Source: CAZPXZ01 sp965219495 | GTDB lineage: Bacteria > Pseudomonadota > Alphaproteobacteria > Rhodobacterales > CAZPXZ01 | Assembly (NCBI GenBank): GCA_965219495.1 | Contig: OZ244777.1 | Span: 1,426,001 to 1,490,000 of the forward strand | DNA: 64,000 nucleotides | Reading direction: 5' to 3' | Part shown: positions 53,142-62,293 of the stretch, one piece after another | Layout: every line of letters begins with the position of its first letter | How positions within the stretch are numbered: position 1 is the first letter of the stretch | The notes under the pieces: model-generated | What the model was told of the DNA's origin: nothing | What the model saw: the letters and a program-made list of their open reading frames with translations, nothing else | Database searches by the model: none | Translations under genes and position numbers: made by a program

Positions 53142-53828
53142 ATGACGATCGCGGGCTGGGGTATTCCAGAACCATCCGAGATCTTTGCCGGTCTGCGGCG
53201 AATGCTGTTTGGCAACCAGCGTCAGACCATTCGCGAACTCGCAGCCCTCAAGGACGCGATTTGTTCGGACGCCGCGTATCTCGCCCAGGGTTCGAGTTAT
53301 TCCTACTTGCGCGCCCGTTCCGGAACCCATGCGGACAGGATGTTTCGGGATCCGGATTTCGCGGCGGCGTTGAATCGATGCAAGTGGGAAGCCTTTGCCG
53401 CCGCCGCCGCAGATTTGCTGCTTCTCGTGGAAATAGAACTACGGCCCCATCATCAATTGCCTCCCGGTTTCCTCTCAACGGTGCTCGCGCAACTCTATGA
53501 AGAAACCCTGGCGCTCGAACAGACGCCCGAGCACCGCAGGTCGGAGGGATGGACCGCGGACGTGCGGCTGTTTCGCGCCCGCGCCGAAGCGGCGTTGCGC
53601 GCCGCCCCGGCGCCGCTAAGGCAGATCTGCGGAAACACTGGAAAACGCCTGATGCAATTTGCGCCAATCACCGACGATGTGCGGAAGGGAGACTGGGACA
53701 TGGTCACCAACAATGTCGAGTTCCGCTTCATCGAGCGGCTCTCTGCGATGCGTCGAATCATGGACGGCCCCACGCTTTGCAGAAGACTGGCGGCGCGCTG
53801 CTCGCAAGTTGCAGCTGCTGAAGTCTGA
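53142..53828 (+). CDS. Conserved-looking hypothetical protein upstream of the DUF294 gene
   Basis: A 228-residue, mostly alpha-helical protein without signal or membrane segments. It starts MTIAGWGIPEPSEIFAGLRR and holds KWEAFAAAAADLLLLVEIEL and NVEFRFIERLSAMRRIMDGP. GGGAGG lies eight bases before ATG 53142. Its end overlaps the beginning of the DnaQ-CBS-DUF294 gene, so the two are translated together and probably work together. No family assigned. It may be a partner or regulator of the nucleotidyltransferase-like protein. Confidence 0.65.
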   Translation: MTIAGWGIPEPSEIFAGLRRMLFGNQRQTIRELAALKDAICSDAAYLAQGSSYSYLRARSGTHADRMFRDPDFAAALNRCKWEAFAAAAADLLLLVEIELRPHHQLPPGFLSTVLAQLYEETLALEQTPEHRRSEGWTADVRLFRARAEAALRAAPAPLRQICGNTGKRLMQFAPITDDVRKGDWDMVTNNVEFRFIERLSAMRRIMDGPTLCRRLAARCSQVAAAEV

Positions 53829-56013
53829 AGAACAGGCCATTCGCGGCTTGGCCGGCGCCCCCGGGATCGAGCGGGCCGGCCCGGCGGCGCCGCTTTCCGC
53901 CCTTGCGGCCATCGCGGTGGACCTTGAGACAACCGGGCTGCATCCGCAGAAGGACCGCATTCTCCAGATCGGCGCCATTGCAATTCGAGACGGGCGCCTT
54001 GACGAATCTTCCGCCTACGAACAGTTCGTGGCACCGCCGACGCCGCTGCGCGAAGATACAGTTTCGGTCCACGGAATCTCCGGCGAACACCTGCGTAATG
54101 CTCCCCCGTACGCCGCGGTACACGACGAACTCCGTCGACTCCTCAGCACAGGACTGGTGATCGGCTATTCGATCGATTTCGACCTCGCCATGCTTTCCGC
54201 CGAGGCTGAACGAGCGGGGTTGGAATACGTCGAACCTCCCCACCTGGACGTGATGCTCCTCGCCATGGGCATTGATCCCCTCCACCGGCAACAATCCCTG
54301 GACGATCTCGTTGAGCAACACGGCGTGGCGCGCATTGGCCGACACAGCGCGCTGGGCGATGCCAAAATGACGGCGAGGGTCTATCTCAGGCTGATCCCGG
54401 CGATGAGAGAAAGGGGAATTCGCACGCTCGCCCAGGCGCAAGCGCTACAAGAGAGAACCGCGGAGGAGAGCAGGTCGGGTGATCTGGTCGGCTGGATGCG
54501 GGCGCGCCGACGGGCATTCTCATCCGCGACTTCCGACGCGTCGAGCCTCGCGCGCACGGCGCTGGACGGATTTGTCTACCGCACCCGCCTACAAGATCTC
54601 GCGAACCGACCGGTGGTATCGATTGACGGAAGTGCCACGCTTCAGGAAGCCGCCGGCATCATGCATAAGAGCGGGGTGAGCAGCCTGGTCGTCCGCCCGA
54701 TGAACGATGCGGCGATCGTCACCCAGACGGATATGACGCGGATGCTCGCCACGCGCGGCGCTTCCGCTGCCGAAATGCGGGTCAACCAGGCCCAGTCCTA
54801 TCCGCTCGTCTCCTTGCCCGGCGATACCCTGCTTTACCGGGCGATTGGCAGGATGTCGCGGCAGGGCATCCGCCATCTGGCGATCACCGGTCCGGACGGC
54901 GGTATTTCCGGAATGGTTTCGCTCAAGGCGATCCTGCGGGAACGTTCATTCGCCACGCTGGCGCTGAGCGACCATATCGAGAATGCCGACACGCCCACCG
55001 AACTTGCTGCCGCCCAAGCCCACCTGCCGCGGACCGCCGCCGGACTGCTCGCGGACCGACTGGATGCCCGCGAAGTCGCCGAGATCATCAGCCTGGAGGG
55101 CCGCGCCATGACGGCGCGCGCAGCGGAGATGGCGGAACAAGACATGCTGGAGGCCAGCCGCGGCGACGTGCCGGCGCCCTACTGCCTTCTGGTGCTCGGT
55201 TCGGGCGGTCGCCGGGAAAGCCTTCTGGCCCCCGACCAGGACAATGCGCTCATCGTCGACGACAATTACACGGGCAATCTGGACGATGCTGACGACTGGT
55301 TCGCTGTCTTTTCCAGTCGCCTGAACCAGATTCTGCACGAGGCGGGAATCCCGCGTTGCCCCGGAGAAGTCATGGCTCGTTCGCGCAATTGGCGGCGCAC
55401 GGAATCGGAATGGAAACGGGAACTTGATCGATGGGTTTCCGTACCGCAGCCCAAAAACCTTCTCAACGTGGATATCTTCTATGACCTCGTCGCGGTCCAT
55501 GGAGAATCGGCGCTGGCAAACCGCGTGATGCGACATGCGACCGACGTTGCTGCCGGTTCAGTTGCCTTCGTTCGCGCGCTTGGCGACCGGGCAGCCAACC
55601 ATTCCGCGCCTCTCGGGTTATGGGGGAGACTGCGGACCGGGGATGGCGGCCGAATCGACCTGAAGGCCGGAGGCCTGCTTCCGGTCGTGTCCGGCGCGAG
55701 AGCCATGGCACTTCGACACGGAATCGGTGCCCGTTCCACAGGTGAGCGGTTGCGCCGCGCGATTTCCGCGGCCGGAGCGAGCGTGCGGGACGCCGAATCG
55801 CTTCGCGAGGTCCACGGATACTTGCTCCGCCTCATACTGGAGCAACAGATCGCAGATATTGACAACGGCATCACCACCGGAAACAAGGTCTTGGTCCGTC
55901 GGCTTGGACGCAGCGAACGATCGGCATTGCGTGATTCGCTCAAGCACGTTGAACTCGTCGGCGACATTCTGAAAACGGTCCTGAGGGGCGTAGAAGCGCC
56001 TAGAGCGACATAA
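53809..56013 (+). CDS. DnaQ-type exonuclease + CBS pair + DUF294 nucleotidyltransferase-like protein
   Basis: About 734 residues in three modules. First, a DEDDh 3'-5' exonuclease domain: AIAVDLETTGLHPQKDRILQ (Asp38, Glu40), SVHGISGEHL, IGYSIDFDLAML, and HSALGDAKMTARVYL. Then two CBS domains (about 260-385; ANRPVVSIDGSATLQEAAGI, GIRHLAITGPDGGISGMVSL). Then a DUF294 nucleotidyltransferase-like domain (LVLGSGGRRESLLAPDQDNA, about 462-481) and its substrate-binding C-terminus. CBS domains suggest control by adenine nucleotides. No ATG lies near the start; TTG 53809, 20 bases inside the preceding gene, is a guess. DUF4212-symporters and DUF294/exonuclease genes are often neighbours, suggesting shared regulation of substrate uptake. 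Confidence 0.85.
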   Translation: MQLLKSEEQAIRGLAGAPGIERAGPAAPLSALAAIAVDLETTGLHPQKDRILQIGAIAIRDGRLDESSAYEQFVAPPTPLREDTVSVHGISGEHLRNAPPYAAVHDELRRLLSTGLVIGYSIDFDLAMLSAEAERAGLEYVEPPHLDVMLLAMGIDPLHRQQSLDDLVEQHGVARIGRHSALGDAKMTARVYLRLIPAMRERGIRTLAQAQALQERTAEESRSGDLVGWMRARRRAFSSATSDASSLARTALDGFVYRTRLQDLANRPVVSIDGSATLQEAAGIMHKSGVSSLVVRPMNDAAIVTQTDMTRMLATRGASAAEMRVNQAQSYPLVSLPGDTLLYRAIGRMSRQGIRHLAITGPDGGISGMVSLKAILRERSFATLALSDHIENADTPTELAAAQAHLPRTAAGLLADRLDAREVAEIISLEGRAMTARAAEMAEQDMLEASRGDVPAPYCLLVLGSGGRRESLLAPDQDNALIVDDNYTGNLDDADDWFAVFSSRLNQILHEAGIPRCPGEVMARSRNWRRTESEWKRELDRWVSVPQPKNLLNVDIFYDLVAVHGESALANRVMRHATDVAAGSVAFVRALGDRAANHSAPLGLWGRLRTGDGGRIDLKAGGLLPVVSGARAMALRHGIGARSTGERLRRAISAAGASVRDAESLREVHGYLLRLILEQQIADIDNGITTGNKVLVRRLGRSERSALRDSLKHVELVGDILKTVLRGVEAPRAT

Positions 56014-56162
56014 GGTCGCGCCCAACAAACTTACCGCCGGATTTTCGTTTCTACGCGGCTTCGGCCGTCCACAAATGGCGCCGTCCCGCGCAAATCCGGA
56101 GGAACGAGAATATCTTGAACGGCACGGGAAACGTGGGCGGCTCTGAACGCGGGAGAATCGGG

Positions 56163-57695
56163 ATGTACGAACGGATCGAAACCTGGGAAACCAGACGTGC
56201 AACGGCGGCGGGAACGGGCGGGGCGATCGCGTCGCAACACTGGCGGGCTTCCGAAGCCGGGTCGGAAATTCTGCGCGCGGGCGGCAATGCTGCGGACGCG
56301 GCTGTGGCGTGTGCTTTCGCCGTGGGCGTGTGCGAACCCTGGATGAGCGGACTTGGCGGATCCGGGCTTGCCGTGATCTGGGATGCCGCTTCCCGGCGCG
56401 CGACCGCAGTGGACTTCCAAGGCAACCTACCCGCCTCCATCGACATCGCGGACTACCCGTTGGACCCGGCTGAACCGGAAACGCTCCTTTGTTACCCGGG
56501 AGTTCGCGGACGGCGCAACATCGAGGGAGGGAGCGCGGCAACTGTTCCGGGCGCCGTTCGCGGCCTCGCGGAACTGCACGCGAATTTCGGCCGCCTGGGA
56601 TTTGATACCATCCTGAAACCGGCCATCCGCATTGCGGACGAGGGCTTGCCGGTCGACTGGCACGCGACGCTGATGATTGCGATTGCCATGGGCAGCCTTC
56701 GCAAGTTTCCGTCCGCCGCGGCGGTTTTCCTGCCGGACGGCGCGCCCCCGGAACCTCCGAATCGCATTTCCGTGCCGGCTTTCGCCAAAACCCTTCGGAC
56801 GCTCGCGGAGAAGGGACCCGAAGAATTCTACTCCGGCGAATTGTCGGAAACGATCGCTGCGGATCTTGCGTCTGCTGGCAGCAAGATTACCTCGGAAGAT
56901 CTCGACGCCTACCGTGCGGTCTGGCGCGAGGCCCCCGCCGTCGAACACCGCGGAGCACACCTGCATACGGCGGGAGAAGCGTCGGGCGGCCCCCGCCTTG
57001 GCGCTTTCCTGACGCACATCCAGGACAGGCTGCGCCCCGAAGAAGGCCCGCGTCCGACTGCGCACGCGGTCCATGCCGAAGCGCTCCGAGCGGCCTGGAT
57101 GGAACACAAACAGCGCACCGGTCAAGAAAACGGCGAAGGCGGCTGTACGACCCACCTTTCCGCCTGCGACGCCGAAGGCAGCATGGTCGCGATCACCTAT
57201 ACCCTCCTGAACAGATTCGGCTCCCGCGTGCTCCTGCCCAAGACCGGCATCCTCATGAACAACTCTGTTGGCTATTTCGACCCCCGGCCCGGACGGCCGA
57301 TTTCCATTGCGCCCGGAAAACGCGTGGGGGTCTCCAACATGTGTCCAGTCGTTGGCGTTCGAGACGGCCGATCCCAGTTTGCATTGGGCGCATCCGGCGC
57401 CAATCGGATTGTTCCCGCGGTAGCCCAGATTGTTTCGTTCCTGCTCGACTGGGAAATGGACCTGGAACGCGCATTGCATGCCCCCCGAATCGATGTGGAT
57501 CCGGACGGCATGGTACGGGTCGACCCGCGGCTGGGCCGCGAAACCCTTGCCCTCATCAAGGGAGAAACAGAATTTGCGCAGCATGGGACGCTACCCAAGA
57601 ACTATGCGTGTCCGCAGGCAGTCATGCGACAAGGGAAAACGTTCGCAGCTGTGGCAGATCCTTCTCATCCAAGCGCTGGCTCCGCAGCGGCATAG
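56163..57695 (+). CDS. Gamma-glutamyltransferase family protein
   Basis: A 510-residue Ntn-hydrolase of the gamma-glutamyltranspeptidase group. Blocks are HWRASEAGSEILRAGGNAAD, PWMSGLGGSG, the cleavage/nucleophile threonine in GGCTTHLSACD (about residue 328), NNSVGYFDPRPGRPISIAPG and GASGANRIVPAVAQ. It would cleave gamma-glutamyl bonds or related amides (some members act on cephalosporins or oligomers). No clear signal peptide is visible, so it may be cytoplasmic. ATG 56163 has GGAG seven bases upstream; a TTG at 56115 is a weaker alternative. Confidence 0.85.
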   Translation: MYERIETWETRRATAAGTGGAIASQHWRASEAGSEILRAGGNAADAAVACAFAVGVCEPWMSGLGGSGLAVIWDAASRRATAVDFQGNLPASIDIADYPLDPAEPETLLCYPGVRGRRNIEGGSAATVPGAVRGLAELHANFGRLGFDTILKPAIRIADEGLPVDWHATLMIAIAMGSLRKFPSAAAVFLPDGAPPEPPNRISVPAFAKTLRTLAEKGPEEFYSGELSETIAADLASAGSKITSEDLDAYRAVWREAPAVEHRGAHLHTAGEASGGPRLGAFLTHIQDRLRPEEGPRPTAHAVHAEALRAAWMEHKQRTGQENGEGGCTTHLSACDAEGSMVAITYTLLNRFGSRVLLPKTGILMNNSVGYFDPRPGRPISIAPGKRVGVSNMCPVVGVRDGRSQFALGASGANRIVPAVAQIVSFLLDWEMDLERALHAPRIDVDPDGMVRVDPRLGRETLALIKGETEFAQHGTLPKNYACPQAVMRQGKTFAAVADPSHPSAGSAAA

Positions 57696-58401
57696 CGTAT
57701 CAGCTCACCACCCCGGCAACCGTGAATTCCCGTCGAGGCGAATGCAACCACATTTCGACTGAAATCACCCAGGACGCCAACGCATGGCGCTCGCAAGAAC
57801 GCACTATGTCGGGCGCGTATCGTTCGAAGCCGCGGCCCTCCGCTCGGCAGCAGCCGGCCGTATAGTCAACGGTGGCGTCGGATATTCCGAGATCGCCTTC
57901 TCTCCATCCCGGTTTGTCCCGGCCCGCGCCTGGCCAAGATTCCGAGTCGCGGCGAACCAAGGAAACGGGAAGACAGAAAGCGAGGAACGTTTGGCAGAAC
58001 AGGCCGGTATCCATTCGAACCCGGGACCGCGTCCAAAATCAAAAACGCGGAATGATTTCGATCATCGCAAGAATTCGATTGTGTATGAGCCGACGGCATG
58101 CAAGTACCCGACATGCAACAGGAGTGGGAGGAGAGCCTCGCAAGTTTGGCGGTCTCGTTCTCGCCGCCGGCCCGCAAAGGACTGAGGCTCTTGCCCGACT
58201 TTTGAATGCGGTCCGAAACAGTTCGAAATTGGCCGTCAACGCGAGTTCGTCAAAGCCCATTTCGATCCGACGCTCGGCTTCCGACGAGGGTCGTCGGGGT
58301 GATCGCTGACGGCCGAAATGGCAAAATTTGCGTGGTTGGCGGGGCGTCTCTAGCATTTCCGAGGCAAGCAGACACCGCTGCTCGACACGACTCGCATCAC
58401 C
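57696..58401. other. 0.7 kb without a recognisable gene
   Basis: Only shadow-like, Arg/Ser/Pro-rich frames. No RNA gene or terminator recognised. Confidence 0.4.
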
Positions 58402-59262
58402 ATGACACTCCTACAGCCCGACCATGGAAAGCTCATCGGCATGTCGCTGATTGCGAGCCGGGACGATCTAGAAACGGCTGCCGCGACCGTCAAGGAACTC
58501 GGTTTCGATGGCATGGAGGTGCACACCCTGCATATTGCGCCGGGAATTTCTGGCGAGCCGGTATTCGAGGGCCATGCGGCAGCGGCGGGCGAAGCAATTC
58601 AGCGCGCCGGCTTGATGGTCTCCACCTTCAACGTCGTGGGCGACGATTCCTTCGACCCGTTCAGCGGACAAGCGTCGCTTGAAAACACCATCGATCGACT
58701 CGCCGAACACCTGCGTTGGGCAGATGCCATGGGTTCTCCGCGAGTCCTGATCTGGGACGGTCGGGTCGAAGACCGTTCCGAGGTTCCCTCCGCCTGCAGA
58801 GTCATCGCCCGGGTCATTGAATCCGCCAGAGATCGTTGCGGGATTTCAGATCCTCCTTCGATTTCCTGCAAATTGCATCCGTTCACGTTTGCGCTTCAAC
58901 ACCAGGCGTTGAGTCCACTTGCCGAGACGCTTCTTTCTGTGGAAGCCGGGATCTGCTTTGACTTCTGCCATTTCGGCGTCGCGCTCGGACAGGAATTGCT
59001 GGAACATGTCGACGACCAAGTTGTGGCAGCTATCGATCACATTCACTACAGCGATACGGACACGCTGACATCCGCGCTGCACTTTCCTCCCGGCGAAGGC
59101 GTCCTCGACCTTCATGCAATTTCCGAACGCCTGTACGGGAAGCCCGTCGCCGCAAGCTGGGACCTGTCCGGCTGGCCCGAGCCCCGCTACGCAGTCCGCT
59201 CGGGGATGGAATCGTATCGGAAATTTGTCCAGAGATTGTCGGAATCTGCACAAAGCGGATGA
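58402..59262 (+). CDS. Sugar phosphate isomerase/epimerase (TIM-barrel, xylose-isomerase-like)
   Basis: A 286-residue AP-endonuclease-2/xylose-isomerase-like TIM barrel: LIGMSLIASRDDLETAAATV, ELGFDGMEVHTLH (first metal-side Glu/His), PRVLIWDGRVED, CKLHPFTFALQ, AGICFDFCHFG and AAIDHIHYSD (metal His). Such proteins isomerise or epimerise keto-sugars or dehydrate inositol derivatives. No partner genes are adjacent. The start at ATG 58402 keeps the N-terminal beta strand; an ATG at 58441 would cut it. No strong ribosome-binding site. Confidence 0.8.
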   Translation: MTLLQPDHGKLIGMSLIASRDDLETAAATVKELGFDGMEVHTLHIAPGISGEPVFEGHAAAAGEAIQRAGLMVSTFNVVGDDSFDPFSGQASLENTIDRLAEHLRWADAMGSPRVLIWDGRVEDRSEVPSACRVIARVIESARDRCGISDPPSISCKLHPFTFALQHQALSPLAETLLSVEAGICFDFCHFGVALGQELLEHVDDQVVAAIDHIHYSDTDTLTSALHFPPGEGVLDLHAISERLYGKPVAASWDLSGWPEPRYAVRSGMESYRKFVQRLSESAQSG

Positions 59263-59734
59263 TACGCCACCCGCCAGTTCTACGGCAGAAAACCATTCGG
59301 CGCGTGGCGTCGAGCGGTCCGCATGCGAACGCCGCGCCATTCCGGTCGACCGACGACTGAACGAAAATGCCGCCCCTGAACACAACGCCCAAAGAATCAA
59401 CGGTTTTCGCATCTCGCCGTCCGGTGCGAGCATTGGGCCGGGAAGCTTCTGAAGCATGTGGCAGCCGCACCGTGGACCCGTGAGAAACCGAGTCTCTGTT
59501 GTGCAGGCCGATTCCAGCGTTTGTGCAGGCCTGACGGCTTATCTGCAAAACCAGACGTCCGCCAGACCTGCTACCTGGTGCCTGTGCAAAAAGGTAGAAT
59601 GTCGTTACATATCAACAGGTTGTGGTCGGTTTTGGGTTGCGAAGATTGGTCCCAGACGTATAATTCCAGGCAATATTCAGGCGAAATCGGTCGGATGGGC
59701 GGTATCTTCGCGATGGGTCGCTGGTTCCGGCGGA
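59263..59734. other. Gap without a recognisable gene; left part of an insertion element
   Basis: No coding signal was seen. The right half (from about 59,580) is A/T-richer and probably the upstream end of the transposase fragment that follows. Confidence 0.35.
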
Positions 59735-60225
59735 GCAGAGACGAGGGCGAGGGCAATCCAGGAGCCGTTTGTTCGGCTTGGCGAAATCGCCATCGAGGAC
59801 ATTGCGATTGACCCGGTCTGCCGGGATGACATCCCGGCGGTGTTGCGGGGCAACCAGCACCTGTACTGCGACGAAGCGTTGCGCCGGCAGGTCTTCGACC
59901 TGCTGGACGCGCATTTTCTTCCGGGCGTGGACCGGGGGCTTGGGCGCCCGGGCATGGATTTGTGGCGGATCTTCGTGCTGGCGACGCTCAAGCAGGGCAT
60001 CCGGTGCGACGACGACCGCCTGCAGGACCTTGCCAATTGCCACGGGACGGTTCGGGAGATGCTCGGCCATTCGGGGCTTGACGACCATCGCCGGTACGAG
60101 CACCGAACGCTGGTGCGCAATGTCTCGCTGCTGACGCCGGAGGTTCTGAACGAGATCAACCAACTGGTGGTGAAGGCGGGCCACGCGCTGTTCGGGCAGG
60201 AGCCGGAAGCGCCGCTGCGGGCGCG
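59735..60225 (+). pseudogene. ISNCY-type transposase, N-terminal fragment
   Basis: The frame reads RAIQEPFVRLGEIAIEDIAI, CRDDIPAVLRGNQHLYCDEA, GRPGMDLWRIFVLATLKQGI, NCHGTVREMLGHSGLDDHRR and VSLLTPEVLNEINQLVVKAG. This is the N-terminal third of a transposase group in which the catalytic part follows. Here it stops being transposase at about 60,225 and runs in frame into a hydrolase. Its own first residues are in another frame (MGGIFAMGRWFRRSRDEGEG), so a frameshift lies near 59,735. Confidence 0.7.
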
Positions 60226-62064
60226 GGCCGAAGCGATGCATCCCTATTTGGCCGGTCACGGTTACTGCTCGATACGGGTGGACCTGCGTGGCAGCGGCGA
60301 ATCGGACGGGATTCTTCACGACGAATACGTCGCGCAGGAACACGATGATGCCCTGAAGGTCATTGCATGGATCGCAGAGCAGTCCTGGTGCACGGGCGAA
60401 GTCGGAATGTTCGGGAAGAGCTGGGGAGGATTCAACAGCCTGCAGGTCGCCGCCCGCCGGCGCTCAAGGCGATCGTCACGGTCTGCTCGACCGATGACCG
60501 TTACGCCGACGACATTCATACGATGGGCGGTTGCCAGCTACTCGAAAATCCGAACTGGTCGTTCAGCATGTTCGGGCACAACGCCCGTCCGCCGGACCCG
60601 CTCCTGGCCGGCGAGGGCTGGAAAGAACCTTGGATGCAGCGCCTTGAGAACAATGTGCCGTGGATCCTCGAATGGCTTCGCCATCAGCGGCGCGATGCGT
60701 ACTGGAAACACGGGTCGGTTTGCGAGGACTACTCGGAAATCGCCTGCCCCGTTCTCGCCATCGGCGGGTGGGCGGATCCCTACACCAACCCCGTGCCGCC
60801 TCTTATGAAAAATCTCCGAGTGCCCCGGAGAGCGCTCATCGGGCCGTGGGGACACCAGTATCCGCATCAGGCGAATCCGGGACCCATGGCGGGATTCCTG
60901 CAGGAAAGCCTCCGCTGGTGGGACCAGTGGCTCAAGAAATTCGACACCGGAGTTCTGGAGGATCCGATGGTGAGGGTGTGGATGCACGAAAGCTACCCTC
61001 CTGCGGCAGTCTATGAAGACCTCCCGGGCCATTGGATCGCGGAAAACGACTGGCCGAGCGATGGCATTCACGAGCACGCTTGGTACCTGAACCCGCATGG
61101 CCTTGGCGAATCTCCGGGTTCCGAAGAACAGCGGGAAACCGCGGCGCCCGCTACAGTCGGCAGAACCAATCCGTTTTGGGGGAGCAATGGCGCGTGCGCA
61201 CCGGAATGCGCATTGGACCAGCGTCCCGACGACGCGGTCTCGCTCTGTTTCGATTCTGCTCCACTGGCCGGCCCGTTGGCCTTCCTGGGCACTCCGGTGG
61301 CGAAATTGCGTCTCGCAAGCAACCGCCCCGTCGCGCAAGTCAGCGCGCGGCTTTCCGAGGTGCGGGCGGACGGGTCCGTCACCCTGGTGAGTCTTGGACT
61401 CCTCAACTTGAACCATGATGCCACGCATGAGCGGGTGAGTCCGCTGGTTCCCGGTGAAGAACTCATGGCGAATGTCCGGCTGAACTACAACGCCTATCGG
61501 TTTGCCGCCGGGAGCAGAATTCGGCTGGCGGTCGCGTCCGGGTTGTGGCCGGTCGCATGGCCCTCCCCGGAGTCCGTCCGACTGACTGTCCGCACCGGTC
61601 GCTCAAAGCTGGTGCTGCCAGTGCGCCCGGAACGAGAGGAAGACAACGGGATGCTGGATATTCCTCCGCCCGAATGCACGCGCGTTTCTCCGCGGACACA
61701 CCTCAAGAAAGCCGCCCCAGTCCAAGCTCGTTTCGTGGAAGATGTCATGACGGGCCGCCTGACATTCCTTCACCAAGAGGATAATGGCGTGACGCGTATC
61801 GATTCCCACGGCTGGATCCACGGGGGCAAGATTCGCCGGCGATTCGGGCTCCACCCGGGTGATCCGCTGAACGCGAGCGCCGAAATGGAAGGAGAGCATG
61901 TGTTCGGCCGCGAAAGTTCATTGGATGTTCGGGTCCGAACCTACCAGCGAATGACTTCAGACCACGAAAACTTCCACATTCAAGCAAGATTGGATGTTGC
62001 GGAAGCCGGCCGTTATGTATTCTCGCGCAGTTGGCTGGAGTCTATTCCTCGCGACGGCGTGTGA
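60226..62064 (+). pseudogene. CocE/NonD-type alpha/beta hydrolase, N-terminus replaced, one frameshift
   Basis: Acyl esterase/X-Pro dipeptidyl-peptidase-like hydrolase. From HPYLAGHGYCSIRVDLRGSG it is complete to the C-terminal jelly-roll domain (FDSAPLAGPLAFLGTPVAKL). The nucleophile elbow is MFGKSWGGFNSLQVAAR. At about 60,457 one base is missing or added: AARR then RSRR in one frame, against PALKAIVTVCSTDDRYADDI in the other, which continues to the end. Asp and His of the triad would follow (GGWADPYTNPV; GPWGHQYPHQ). Some 60-80 N-terminal residues are replaced by a transposase fragment. Active enzyme unlikely. Confidence 0.78.
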
Positions 62065-62221
62065 AGTCCGGGAAATCGAGCGGCGGCGGCGAAGCGCGGG
62101 GCGACATCAGTCGAACTTGAGCCAGCCAAGCAGCGAATGCCTGCCGGAGCCAGGCACCGAAGAAATTAGTGGAGTCGCAGGGAACTGCGGCGCCGCAAGA
62201 GCGTTAACTCGCTTCCGGCAT

Positions 62222-62250
62222 TTGACAGGTGCGCCGAGCAAAGACAGTTT
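62222..62250 (+). promoter_or_regulatory. Possible topA promoter
   Basis: TTGACA (62222-62227) is a perfect -35 box; 17 bases later stands CAGTTT, a poor -10. It lies 44 bases before the topA ATG. Confidence 0.3.
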
Positions 62251-62293
62251 TTCAGGGGAATCGAACCCAACTGAATCCGAATCCGGGCGCTGC

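Noticed and set aside
62253..62275. GGGAATCGAACCCAAC resembles the T-arm of a minus-strand tRNA.
   Set aside because: The stem does not pair correctly and no anticodon or D arm could be placed around it.
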